NCBI RefSeq assembly: GCF_019393635.1
Contig: NC_057862.1
Location: 417,863,669-417,927,668 of the forward strand
Source of the DNA: Dromiciops gliroides
Lineage: Eukaryota; Chordata; Mammalia; Microbiotheria; Microbiotheriidae
Reading direction: 5' to 3'
Length of the DNA stretch: 64,000 bases
In this document: positions 21,763-32,965 of the stretch, piece by piece
Layout of the letters: each line of letters starts with the position of its first letter
Position numbering within the stretch: position 1 is the first letter of the stretch
Program-made: the position numbers and the translations under genes
The notes under the pieces: generated by a model
The model's input: only the letters and a program-made list of their open reading frames with translations
Database searches by the model: none
Told to the model about the DNA's origin: nothing

Positions 21763-21934
21763 GGCAGCTAGGTGGCACAGTGGATAAAGCACCGGCCCTG
21801 GATTCAGGAGTACTTGAGTTCAAACCCGGCCTCAGACACTTGACACTTACTGGCTGTGTGACCTTGGGCAAGTCACTTAACCCTCATTGCCCTACCAAAA
21901 AAAAAAAAAAACCCAAAACAAGAAAACAAAAAAA
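21763..21934 (+). mobile_element. Short tRNA-derived SINE, perfect 17-bp target duplication
   Basis: Full copy: 'gcagctaggtggcacagtgg', box B 'gagttcaaaccc', 'tgaccttgggcaagtcactt', long A-rich tail. Flanks 'taaagtgggggatgggg' are identical (21,746-21,762 and 21,935-21,951), which argues for a recent insertion. Confidence 0.96.
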
Positions 21935-21951
21935 TAAAGTGGGGGATGGGG

Positions 21952-22700
21952 AGTTAGTGCTCATCTGGGAAGGAGACAGGGGAAATGGGCATTGATAGGA
22001 AAGTTAGGAGTGAATGATTCCCCTTAGTACTTGCACTAATTGGCCCTTTGGTACTGGGTGGTAGATAGGCTTGGTGGATGGGAAGTGATGGAATAGAAGT
22101 TCTCTTATGGTACCAGGTCTCTATGTCAGAACAGAATTATGTGCCTTAACACTCAAGCTATTCATGCTGTGAACAAACATAAACCCACTCTCTGCCTGCC
22201 CCAAGAATATAACATAGTTTATGGCCTTCTAGGTCTAAGTGTAAGGTTTCAAGCATCAAGGGTAGATTTTGATGGAGGTAGTCCCAATAACCTGGGGAAT
22301 CCCAGAGACTCAAGATCTGAGTGAGGCATCTCCTTTGCTACCTGGGGCACACTGTCCCTTCCCTCTTCTGTGAAATGCCATTGCTCCATCCTAACCTTAA
22401 GGGATCGTCAATCTTTTCCATGATGTATCCAGCTCCCAACATTAGAATCACATATGGATAGTATGAGATGTGGAAAGGAACTTACTGTGGTTCAGTTATC
22501 TGTGCTTTGTATATATCACAGTCCAAGAATCACATAGGACAATGCTGATAACAGGGAGAAACCTTAGTGGATTCACTATTTGGAATGTTGTTGTTAAGGA
22601 TAATCATTAGTGGATTTCATGAAATCTTTCCTGATTACAACAATTAGCCTCCGTGAACAAGTGAAAATATATTTAAATTTTCTTAAGTCTGATTTGTACA
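21952..22700. other. Non-coding stretch, nothing recognised
   Basis: No gene or clear repeat was recognised in this stretch. Confidence 0.4.
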
Positions 22701-22767
22701 TCTTGAATTTTGTAATAGTGATTCAGGCTCTTAATTCTAGTGCCTTCCTTCTGTTAATTATTTTTTT

Positions 22768-22770
<3 letters not shown>

Positions 22771-22804
<34 letters not shown>
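22771..22804. repeat. (AT)n microsatellite
   Basis: About 17 AT units just before the SINE at 22,811. Confidence 0.97.
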
Positions 22805-22806
<2 letters not shown>

Positions 22807-22810
22807 TCTT

Positions 22811-22966
22811 TTGTTGTTGTTGTTTTTTTTAGTGAGGCAGTTGGGGTTAAGTGACTTGCCCAGGGTCACACAGCTAGTAAGTGTTAAGTGTCTGAGGTCG
22901 GATTTGAACTCAGGTACTCCTGACTCCAGGGCAGGAGCTCTATCCACTGTGCCACCTAGCTGCCCC
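22811..22966 (-). mobile_element. Short tRNA-derived SINE in L2
   Basis: Antisense copy; flanks 'tatatatcttctt' and 'tatatatagcttctt' fit a target duplication. The tail is T-rich with a GTT run. Confidence 0.92.
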
Positions 22967-23130
22967 TATATATAGCTTCTTTATACATATCTGTTTATTT
23001 TATGTCTCCCCCATTACATTGTGAAGTCTTCAAAAGCATGGATTGTCTTTTGCTCTCTCTTTGAACCCTTAACACTTAGTGCAGTGCCTGGCAGATAGTA
23101 GATTCTTTTTTTTTGAGATAGTAGATTTCT

Positions 23131-23280
23131 TTTTTTTTTTTTTTGCGGGGCAATGGGGGTTAAGTGACTTGCCCAGGGTCACACAGCTAGTAAGTGTCAA
23201 GTGTCTGAGGCCGGATTTGAACTCAGGAACTCCTGAATCCAGGGCCGGTGCTCTATCCACTGCGCCACCTAGCTGCCCCT
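23131..23280 (-). mobile_element. Short tRNA-derived SINE in L2
   Basis: Antisense copy. The target word 'agatagtagatt' occurs three times (23,094, 23,116 and 23,282), so the left flank is itself doubled with a T run between. See findings. Confidence 0.92.
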
Positions 23281-23424
23281 CAGATAGTAGATTCTTAACA
23301 AATGTTTATTGACTAGCAGATTGACAATATTTTCATGGACTAAGTCACTCAACATGTAAGGTCTCACCTATACTAACACATAATGATTATTATCCACAGT
23401 AGAAATATACATGTGTATATATAC

Positions 23425-23428
<4 letters not shown>

Positions 23429-23457
<29 letters not shown>

Positions 23458-23466
23458 TGTATGTAT
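23429..23466. repeat. (ATGT)n microsatellite
   Basis: About nine ATGT units after a short TA-rich lead. Confidence 0.95.
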
Positions 23467-25500
23467 AAACAGATCTCTGATTCACAAGGTTGCTGAGTGT
23501 TCATTCATATCCTGGTGTTTCACTTAGAGGAAAATGTGTATATCTGTCTAGGGCCCTGATGTTGGTTTCTAGAGCACAAGGACCACATGTAATTATACAA
23601 CAAAGTACCAGACATGATGTGCTAGCACATGATTTCACCATCGGCTATATGTAAAGGTGAAGATAAATCTGGTAGTGGAAGAGGCTTTGTCTTATACCAA
23701 TGGTCACCTTTACTAATACAGCTAGAAACATACAGATAGTATAGGAAGCACGGATAGCTATCTCTGTATCTCTCCTGTCAGGGCCTAGAGCAAGGGCCCC
23801 TTGAGTTTATTCCAGGAGTTGGAGTGCTGGGATCTGCTGGCTTTGAAATTTCTCTAAGTGTCTAGATATCACTTCTCCACTTCCTAATAGCTTGGGTTAG
23901 GACTTTGGCACCAAATTGTTCTCTGTATTTCTCTTCCTCTTCTTGCTGATGAATGAGCATTTGGGGTTTGTTGTTGTTAAGCTTCTGTTCTGTAGGTTAA
24001 CAAAGCTTTACCTTATGTCAAAGTATTAGTGTTAATATAGAAAAACAGCAAAACCATAGATGAACTTGCTTTTCAGCTGATGGTTATGCTGACCTGGAAT
24101 TTATATGCCAAATTATATCTTCCAAATGTACATCCTCTTTCAGAAAGCCTCCCAAGGAAATGACTGGGTCTACCCAAAGCCATGACAGTCCATACCTTTG
24201 TCTGTCTTCAAAGAACTCTGTTTCACCACCAACAGCCCACTCTGAAGAGTTAAGGGCTTTATAAAAGTTTGGACAGAAAGAGTCCTGGAGATGAGTCAAA
24301 CCAGGGGTGACTCCAGCCCTCCCTGCTCATCATGTCCAGGCCTCCATATTCAAGGAGTTACAGGAAGATAGGATTGGGAGGGTGTTCTTTGCTTGCAATT
24401 TGGCAAAACCTCAGGCTCAGTACATGCCTAGGGGCTGAGTGATGTGGTGAATAGCAAACAGCTGAGGGAGACATCCTTCCTTCTCTACCCCTACCCCTCC
24501 CTTCTCCCACAAGCTTATTTACTGATTCCCGAGCTGTGACAGGCTGTTAATTGCTCCAAGGGGAACAAGAAGCACATCTATGAGACAGAGCTCTCTCCAG
24601 TTTCCTGATGTGAGTCCTGACTGCCTAGGGCCTGGGTCATTACAAAGACCACTGGTCTAGAAGTCAGTTAGAGGCTACTTAGAGACTCATTTTTCTTGTC
24701 CTTTGAGAAAACTCAGAATTGACGTTCCCCCTCCTGATTTGCATCCATTGAGTTCAAAAAAGGTACCAAGGGAAGTCTGTTTCTTGTCTAACAGGTATTT
24801 TTCTCCTGTACCCTCTTCCCCATACCCCTCCCACCCTCAGTATATATGAAGGTAAATAGACAACTCCCTCTGAAGGAACCACAGAATCTCTTTGGTCAGG
24901 GCCTAGAGCAAAAGGCTCATAAGCTAAGTGATGTGTCCCCATGGATGGGGGTGTTGACTTTGGTTCTTTTCTGAATGTCTGAGATGCCCCTCAGATATAA
25001 ATGCCACTTTGACAAAGGCGCCATTATTATCTACCTATCCTCACTTCACTTCCACTTCTTGATCAATAAGGAAAATTTTGTCCAAAAAAAAAAAGATTAC
25101 AAGTGGCATGTTAGAGCCAGTTAGTTCTGTTATGTTTCTGTATCTTGCTCCTGAATGTTTCTCAAGTCTCATCTCTCTTCCATAGCATCCCACTCCTATC
25201 TACCTTATATTAGCCAGTACTAGGTACCTTGGTAAGCTTCCTCCTAACTTATCCACTTGCTTTTCCTGGAAGTGAAAGGGAAAACACACATATTAAGCCA
25301 CTAATCTCCTGCACCATTCCTTGGAATAGTTGCTAAAGAACCAGTTTGCCACTTGGCCTGTTTAAGAACAGAGACAGGTGATTAAAAAGCCTCCTCTTTC
25401 TCAAGCAGCTGGTCACTGATCCACCACTAATACTACCACCATCACTTCCTGACAACAATTCTGTTCTTTTTTCAGAAAGGAATTATAGACTTTTTCTTGC
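23467..25500. other. Repeat-poor non-coding stretch
   Basis: About 2 kb without a recognised gene, RNA or repeat. Open frames are under 75 codons. It may hold regulatory DNA, but nothing in it can be named. Confidence 0.35.
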
Positions 25501-25504
25501 CATT

Positions 25505-25635
25505 AGTTAATTTAATTCAATAAATATTTAAGAGAATCACTATATGAAAGGCTCTGTATGTATGTAGAGGAAATAAAGATGAGGAAGATATAATCCCTGC
25601 CATTAGGATGCTTATAATCTGTGCAAATAATTATA
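25505..25635 (-). mobile_element. L2 3'-end fragment, antisense
   Basis: 'aattcaataaatatttaaga', 'gaaaggctctgtatgtatgt' and 'atccctgccattaggatgct' fit the antisense L2 3' end. Confidence 0.55.
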
Positions 25636-25864
25636 ATATATGATATTTGTGACACTACTCTATCCCAATTCTCTTCTTTCCTGTCTGACTACTTCTTCTC
25701 AGCTTCTTTTGCTGGATCTTCATCTACATCATGTTCACTTACTAAGCTTGTCCCCCAGTGCTCAGTACTAGGTCCTTTTCTATCTCTATTCTATTTTACT
25801 TGGTGAACTTATCAGCTGCCATAGATCCAACTATCATCTCCATGCAGATGATCCTCATATTCTT

Positions 25865-26015
25865 GTGTGTGTGTGTGTGTGTGTGGCAATTGGGGTTAAG
25901 TAACTTGCCCAGGGTCACACAGCTAGTAAGTGTTAAGTATCTGAGTTCAAATTTGAACTCAGGTCCTCCTGACTCCAGGGTTGGTGTTCTAGCCACTGTG
26001 CCACTTAGCTGCCCC
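25865..26015 (-). mobile_element. Short tRNA-derived SINE with (CA)n tail, in L2
   Basis: Antisense copy with identical 16-bp flanks 'tgatcctcatattctt' (25,849-25,864 and 26,016-26,031). The tail that should be poly(A) is a (TG)n/(CA)n run of about ten units. Confidence 0.95.
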
Positions 26016-26195
26016 TGATCCTCATATTCTTTATCCATCCCTGAGGTCTTGCCAGATGTCTCCAATTGAACAACTCAAACTGGATGTCTCATAGACATCT
26101 TAAACTCAAAATGTCCAAAACTGAATTCATTATCTTTTCTCCCCAAACTCTCCCCTCTTCCTATTTTCCCATTTCTGTTAAAGATAACCATCATC

Positions 26196-27247
26196 TGAAG
26201 AAACCAAAGCTATCTATTCCCATATGAAAAAATGCTCTAAATCTCTAATGATTAGAGAGATGCAAATTAAAACAACTCTGAGGTACCACCTGACACCTAT
26301 CAGATTGGCTAAAATGACAAAAAAGGAAGATAATAAATGTTGGAGAGGCTGTGGGAAAATTGGAACACTAATGCATTGTTGGTGGAGCTGTGAGCTGATC
26401 CAACCATTCTGGAGAGCAATTTGGAATTATGCCCAAAGGGCAATAAAGCTGTGCATACCCTTTGACCCAGCAATTCCACTTTTAGGTCTTTTTTCCAAAG
26501 AAATCATGGAAGGGGGAAAGGGACCCACATGTACAAAAATAGTTATAGCTGCTCTTTACGTGGTAGCAAGGAATTGGAAGTTGAGGGGGTGCCCATCAAT
26601 TGGGGAATGGCTGGACAAGTTGTGGTATATGAATACAATGGAATACTATTGTGCTGTAAGAAATGATGAGCAGGAAGAGTTCAGAGAAACCTGGAGGGTC
26701 TTACGTGAGCTGATGATGAGTGAGATGAGCAGAACCAGAAGAACATTGTACACAATATCATCAACATTGAGTGTTGACCTACTGTGATGGACTATATTCT
26801 TCTCACCAATGCAATGGTACAGAAGAGTTCCAGGGAACTCATGATAGAAGAGGATCTCCAAATCCAAGAAAAAAAAAGAAAGAAAGAACTGTGGAGTATA
26901 GATGCTGATTGAACCATATTATTTCTTTTGTATTGGGTGCTGTTGTTATTTTTTTCTATTTTGAGGTTTTGCATCACTGCTCTGATTTTTTCTCTTGTAA
27001 CAGGATTAATGCAGAAATAGGATAAATGTTATTATGTGTATATATATGTGTGTATATATCTATATCTATATGTATAGAGATATATAGATATAACCTATAT
27101 CAGATTACCTGCTGTCTAGGGGAGGGGGGAGGGAGGGGAGGGAGGGAGAAAAATCTGAAATTGGAAAGCTTGTATAAACAAAAGTTGAGAACTATCTTTA
27201 CATGTAACGGAAAAAATAAAATACCTTATATGTAACAACAACAAAAA
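26196..27247 (+). mobile_element. L1 LINE 3' end with open ORF2 C-terminus
   Basis: 5'-truncated L1. The frame is open from the 5' junction to a stop near 26,787 and gives about 196 residues of ORF2: MKKCSKSLMIREMQIKTT, then the zinc-knuckle-like CWRGCGKIGTLMHCWWSC (C-X3-C-X7-H-X4-C), PFDPAIPLLGLF, GCPSIGEWLDKLWYMNTMEY and the end. L1 ORF2 is the endonuclease/reverse transcriptase that copies L1 and SINE RNA; only its C-terminal part is here. The 3' UTR carries TA-rich repeats (27,037-27,090), a G-rich tract and an A-rich tail. Flanks 'aaagataaccatcatc' are identical (26,180-26,195 and 27,248-27,263), so this is a fairly young insertion. Confidence 0.93.
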
Positions 27248-27263
27248 AAAGATAACCATCATC

Positions 27264-27582
27264 AAAAATGCTCTCCACATTCAGAAAAAAAGAATTGTGG
27301 AATCTGGATGCAGATTGAACCATACTGTTTCTACTTTGTTTTTGTTTCTTTGTTTTTGAGGTTTTTTCCTTTTGTTCTGATTCTTCTTTCACAACATGAC
27401 TAATGCAGAAATATGTTTAATGTGATTGTAGATATATTACCTATATCAGATTGCTTTCTGTCTTGGGGAGGGGGGAACGGAGGGACGGAGAAAAATTTGG
27501 AACTCAAAATCTTATAAAAACAAATTTTGAAAACTATCTTTACATGTAATTGGGAAACAACAAAATATTTTTATGATTAAAA
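27264..27582 (+). mobile_element. L1 3' UTR fragment at the same target
   Basis: Short L1 3' end ('agaattgtggaatctggatg', 'actaatgcagaaatatgttt', 'tatcagattgctttctgtct', 'acatgtaattggg'). Its flanks are the target word at 27,248-27,263 and 'aaagataactatcatc' at 27,583-27,598, one mismatch. Confidence 0.9.
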
Positions 27583-27984
27583 AAAGATAACTATCATCTT
27601 CACAATTATCCAGGTTCATAACCTAGCTGTCATCTTCAACTCCTCACTTACTCTCAGTCAATTTGTTGACAAGTCTTATAGATTCTACCTTTGTAATATC
27701 TCTTATCTAAACCCTCTTTCTCTTCTGGTCCAGGTCCTTATCACCTCATGCCTGGAGTATTGCAATAGCCTGCTAGCTGATCTTCCTGCCTCAAGTCTCT
27801 ATCCACTCCAGTCCATTCTTCATTCATCTGTCAAAGTGATTTTCCTAAAGTGAAGATCTGACATATCATACTCCTGTTCAATAAACTCCAGTGACTCCCT
27901 ATTACCTCTAGGATCAAATATAATATTAAATGACATTTAAAGCCCTTTTTAAGTAGGCTTCTTTCTCCCTTTCTAGTCTTCTTT

Positions 27985-28132
27985 TTTTTTTTTTTTGGTG
28001 AGGCAACTGGGGTTAAGTGACTTGCCCAGGGTCACATAGCCAGTAAGTGTTAAGTGTCTGAGGCCGGATTTGAACTCAGGTCCTCCTGAATCCAGGGCTG
28101 GTGCTCTATCCACTGTGCCACCTAGCTGCCCC
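27985..28132 (-). mobile_element. Short tRNA-derived SINE in L2
   Basis: Antisense full copy with T tail; identical 14-bp flanks 'ctttctagtcttct' (27,971-27,984 and 28,133-28,146). Confidence 0.96.
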
Positions 28133-28575
28133 CTTTCTAGTCTTCTACACCTTATCTTCCCCACCATGAACTCTGCAGTTTGGTGACACTGGCCTCTTTG
28201 TTGTTCCTCTATATATGAAACTCCATTTCCCAACTCCGCACATTTTCACTGACCCTCCTCCAGTACTACTCCTCAACTCTGTTTCTTGGCCTCCCTGGTT
28301 TCCTTCAGGGCCCAGATATATAATCCCACCCTTCTACAAGAAGCATTTTGGTCCCTCTTAATACTAGTGCCTTCCTTCTGTTTATTGCCTCCAAATTATC
28401 ATGTGTGCATTTATGTATGTATGTATTTATTGTTTTTATGTTATCTGCCCCATTAGATTGTGAGCTCTTTGAGAATAGGGACTATTTCTTGACTTATCTT
28501 TGCATCCCCAGAGCTTTAGCAAGTGCCTGGCATGTAGTAGTGCTAAGAAATATTTGTTGACTGACCGATCTGATC

Positions 28576-30265
28576 ATAGGAGAAGTACAAACAAGATGCC
28601 ATGATAGTTTTGGAAAAGGGAAAAACCACATCCAGGGGAAGGGATTAGGGCCCCCCCAAAATCAGCTTAGAGAAAAGTAGAAATTGAAATCTGCCACCAG
28701 TGGTCTCAAATAATTCATTATAAGGAAGAAATAAATATTTGTTAAGTACCTACTATAATGTCAGGGCACTGTGCTAGGCACTTTTGCAAATATTTGCTCA
28801 TTAACACCTGACCTATCTAGGAATTCTCCCCTTACCAAACAACTTCAATACCTGGTCCAGTAGCAATGTGTTGCTTCTGCAAGAGGAGGCTGCTGGTGCT
28901 AATTATTTTGAAGCTACATAGCCTCATTTAAAGAGAGTTCCCCCCCAAAAAACCACTACCTCAGTCTTTCAAACAGCAGCTGCTGAACAGAAAGTCAACC
29001 CCATGCCAAAGTGAGCCACACATTTATGAAATGTAACATAGAGTCAATCCCTACTGAGCTAGGCAAACAAAGCCAAAAAGGCTCACTTGGAAGCAAATAT
29101 CTTAGTTGTTAACTTGAGTAAATGGGCCCAATTTCCCAGGATTCTTTCCCCACTCCTGCCTGACTTGGTGCACAGAGGGAATTTTTATCATAGAGTCAGA
29201 GTTCCAAACTCTTGGCCTCCCTTTAATTCTCCCTAAGCCCTGCTCCAAATTCCTTGGGGATACTGATCTATAATTTTACTTTATTGGCACAGAGGTTTTG
29301 TTCTTGCCCCAACAGAACACTCTAATGTTAAGAAAGAGCATTCACATTTTCCATGGGCAAAGAACTATTCACAAAATAGATAGGTCATGCCATAATATCA
29401 CTAGCAAGCCCCTTTATTTCTAAACGACTTTCTTGGTTTCCAGTGTTCATTAGTGACCCAGGCGGGACCAATTTGTATAACAACTCATATTATTTAAGTT
29501 CCACCATTGTTCTACAACAGCTCCAAGTGTTGTATGAACCCTTCCTCAGCACTACTAATCAGTAGTGACTACAATTGACTACCCATGACCCTGAGGGTAA
29601 GGTTGTTTGTGCTCAAACACTCTGCCGAAGAATCGATGTTAGAGACACATTTGTACGCTCTCCATACCACCTCTGATCTGTGACAATTTTTGTGGCTAGG
29701 CCATATAATGGCCCATAAAAACTAGCTTTCAGCCAGAAAGGACTGTAGGCACCTGACCTTCACCAAATACTCCTATGTCTGTAATATTTCCTCAACTCTT
29801 CCTTTCCTATTTCTACCAGACCTTCTTTTCCATTTACAATCATCAATTGACAAATGCTTACCCAAACATCCATCATTTGCCTAGTCCTGTGTTAAATCTG
29901 GGGCCCGGTAGAGTGAAACAATTTCTGAAGCACTAAGCAACCTACTTTAGTTTGGGGTCTGAGAAGAGACAAGAAAGGTGGTTCTTTTAGCAGATTTAGA
30001 GACTTAAGAGTCACACTGTGCTAGTACATGGACAGCAACAATCCAGAGTGCTCTGTTGGTTACCGCTAGATTTGAAATGTACTTCCAAGCTATTCTGGCA
30101 TAGAACTGTATTAGGAATTCCAGGCCAGCCATTTGGGAAGTGCGCAGAAGCAGCAGTAGCAAGTGAGTAAAAAGTAGTCAAAAACCCAATTTAAAAAGGA
30201 GGAATCACAGGAAAAGCAGTAGCAACAGCAGCAAGGAGGAAGGTCATTTTCCATGTGGTGCTATT
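28576..30265. other. Repeat-poor non-coding stretch
   Basis: No gene recognised. A small antisense L2/MIR-like remnant occurs at about 28,725-28,800 ('aagtacctactataatgtca'). The rest looks single copy and may include regulatory DNA. Confidence 0.35.
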
Positions 30266-30416
30266 TATTTATTTTTTTTTGTGAGGCAATTGGGGTTAAG
30301 TGACTTGCCCAGGGTCACACAGCTAGTAAGTGTTTAAGCTGTCTGAGGCTGGATTTGAACTCAGTCCTCCTGAATCTAGGCCAGTGCTCTATCCACTGAG
30401 CCACCTAGCTGCCCCT
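30266..30416 (-). mobile_element. Short tRNA-derived SINE
   Basis: Antisense copy with identical 14-bp flanks 'catgtggtgctatt' (30,252-30,265 and 30,417-30,430). Confidence 0.95.
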
Positions 30417-30448
30417 CATGTGGTGCTATTCTAAGTGACTCCTGACAG

Positions 30449-30591
30449 GTACCATCACTCAAGATAGTTAAAAACATATTTTCTCCTTTTTCTGACCAAA
30501 GAACCCATAGTTGTCATTACCCAGAAGTACCATCACTCAAGATAGTAATAACATATTCTCCTCCTTTTTCTAACCAAAGAACCAATAGTTG
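30449..30591 (+). repeat. Two-unit tandem duplication, period 79 bp
   Basis: Unit 1 (30,449-30,513) and unit 2 (30,528-30,591) both run from 'gtaccatcactcaagatagt' through 'catatt' and 'accaaagaacc' to 'atagttg', with a few small differences. Confidence 0.9.
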
Positions 30592-32864
30592 AATGAAGAG
30601 ATATCTCCCTCCTCCCATCACTCACCTCTGCAGAAGACACCTGGGTGGCCCGGCTACCACTTCTTAGAAAACGGAGGCTTTTTGAATCTCAGACTATTGG
30701 GGTCCTGGATTGGAACATTGGAGAAAGCCAAATCATACAGTTCAAACTTCTCCAAGAGCTAAAGTAAACAGAGTCCCAAGCTTTTCTCCCATACTATGTA
30801 ATCGTCCTCTGCTTCCTTTGGCCTGTCCATGATTCCTCATGAGATATTTAGGATAAAGATCTGTCTCTCCCTGAAGTGAGAAGGAAATTCAATTGGAAGT
30901 CAAGTCCTTTTAACCACAAGCATCTGTTACAACATAAAAAGCAATAAAACACCCTTGCTTGTCCTCAGTCCTCTAAAAATTCTTTGTTTCCAACAAGGGC
31001 TCTCAAATAAAAGGGAGAGAACAGAAAATAAACTTAAAAAAAAGTTACCTTACCATTGAATAGATAGGGTCAAAAGAAGTAAAAACCCAATATTTCAGAG
31101 TCTATTGGGCACTCCCCTCATTTCTAAGCCATTCATTCCAGCTATGTTTCATAGTAATGGTAGAGGCCATTCATCTTTGTTATAATGGACAAATTCTCCT
31201 TACTTTTGAAAAGACAAGACTGTCCCTACCACTTTTCCCCTCCCTTAGCTTCAAAACGTGGACCTCTATACCGTTAATAATGGCTTGTTGATTCCTGACA
31301 GTAGACTCAGAACTCTGCAATTATCAGAGGAAGGCATTGTCATTACCCAGAAGGCCCTGGACCAAGTTAGGGGAAGAAGGTAGCATGAATGTATACCCTG
31401 TTCCCACTGCCCAAGAAAAAAAATGAATAATTATCCAGTGAACAACCTAGATTTTCCTAAATTATGTTTCCTCTCTTTGCTCACTGAGCTTCCCTCTCCG
31501 GAGGCCATCATGGCTCCTCTCTGATAGTGGCCTGCCCCTTGTGAGGAGGAATGACTTTACTTCAGAGCCTGCAGTGCAGGCCAGGAGCAATGTCAATTCC
31601 AGTCTTCATGGGTTTGCATGTACTACACTTTCCATGAATAAAGTCCATTAGAAATCAGAGCAAATGGAGCACAGCATTTAATTAACAGAGCCTGATTTTG
31701 AACATTAGGCTGATGCAACTGATAACTTTCCTTAGCTTTACAGATAATCACAATTTAAAATGTTGGGGGAAAAGGAAAGAAGGGAAATAGATCAAAGGAG
31801 AGAACATTGGGAGTTTATGTATTCCGTGCATTCCCCTTTGGTTCTACAGTGGATCCCTTCTAAACTGACTGTCACCCATGCATGAATTATTGCATCAAGC
31901 CCAGCGGGCTGTGGAAATAGACAAGACATATACCCGCACACCCAGCGCACACATGAGCCTGACACATAATTCTTTCTTACACTGCTAAAGTGGAGAGTGC
32001 CTGATAGCAAAGAAAGATGTGACCCTTGTGATGTAGTTGAAGAAAAAAGTGGGGGAGGGAAGGCGGGGGACAAAAAATAAATAACAAGGCAGGAAGATAT
32101 TTACATAGTCAGGGAAAGCCTTTGAGCCTGCCACACAGCCACCACCACAGCAGTAGTGCTTGGGATGTCAATAACAACTTGAGGTTTGGAATAAAGAGAT
32201 TCCATCCACTAGTACAAACTCTAAAGAAAATGTCAATTGTGTGTCCTCTTCTTTGTTTTCAGACATTCTTCTAGATAGGAAATGGATCACAGAGATCCAC
32301 ATTAAAAGGAATCAAAGAAGAAACTGTGGGGAAGGTAGGAACGTCCCTATGATGACTCAATTACATTTGCTGTGAGGAGATTAATTAAAATTGAATTTTC
32401 GATTGATGCAAAATCTCCATCTTGCCTGCTGTTGATATTACCATTACCCATTTTCTATTATGAGGTATTATACTATATAATGAAATGAAGTTAGCTGTTC
32501 CTGGGAGATTTTTTTAATGGTTTTACTGTATTTAAGCTGGTAGCAAGGATGGTTACCAGGGGAAGACTGATTTAATTTTTTTTTAACAAGGGAGCTTCTA
32601 TCAACCTTCTGGAAATCATTAGGTTGTTTTAAAAGGTCAGACACTTCAATAATAGACTCACCTTGAATAAAATTGTTGTCATCGAAAAGTCCAACCTGTT
32701 CCCCTTTTCTTTTAAGAAATAGAGCTAAATGGAGTTTTGAGGGGTGTGTGTGACCAGACCAGAGTCTGGTCCTCTGTCTAGGTAATTCCCAGTGTGGAAA
32801 CTTCCTCCAATTATGCAGATTCATTTCTATAACTTGTAATCTTTCAGAGCTTCCTGGGGGAACT
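30592..32864. other. Repeat-poor non-coding stretch, candidate conserved element
   Basis: About 2.3 kb without a recognised repeat. Two AT-rich parts (31,660-31,760 and 32,340-32,520) carry homeodomain-like TAATTA/TTAATTAA words ('ggagattaattaaaattgaa', 'catttaattaacagagcc'). A 139-codon antisense frame (32,468-32,887) begins inside a SINE remnant and has no recognised domain, so I do not call it a gene. Confidence 0.35.
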
Positions 32865-32965
32865 GATAGGTTAAGTGACTTCTCCATGGTCTTTTAGCCA
32901 ATATTTGTCAAAAGCATGACTTGAATGCAGGTCTTCCTGACACTACATTCAGCCCTCTTTCCTCT
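32865..32965 (-). mobile_element. MIR-like fragment, antisense
   Basis: 'gttaagtgacttctccatgg', 'cttgaatgcaggtcttcctg' and 'ttcctctaca' fit an antisense SINE remnant. Confidence 0.6.

Larger units (their letters stand above)
22715..23325 (+). mobile_element. L2 LINE 3' end split by two SINEs
   Basis: 'ctcttaattctagtgccttc', 'cttctgttaatta', then after SINE 1 'tttatgtctcccccattaca', 'gtgcagtgcctggcagatag', then after SINE 2 'ttcttaacaaatgtttattg' 'actagcagattgac'. This is the complete L2 3' terminus in three pieces. Confidence 0.9.
25640..28575 (+). mobile_element. L2 LINE, reverse transcriptase to 3' end, with four later insertions
   Basis: The frame at about 25,680-25,790 reads SASFAGSSSTSCSLTKLVPQ then CSVLGPFL, and about 25,805-25,860 gives NYHLHADDPHIL. 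These are the VPQGSVLGP and YADD boxes of the L2 reverse transcriptase (here HADD). The L2 sequence resumes at 26,017-26,195 ('ggatgtctcatagacatctt'), at 27,599-27,984 ('ctcatgcctggagtattgca') and from 28,133 to the 3' end ('gattgtgagctctttgagaa', 'gtgcctggcatgtagtag'). Interruptions: SINE 25,865-26,015, L1 26,196-27,247, L1 27,264-27,582, SINE 27,985-28,132. Frames are broken. Confidence 0.92.

Noticed and set aside
32468-32887. 139-codon open frame on the minus strand
   Set aside because: It starts within a SINE remnant and has no recognised domain or conserved exon borders.
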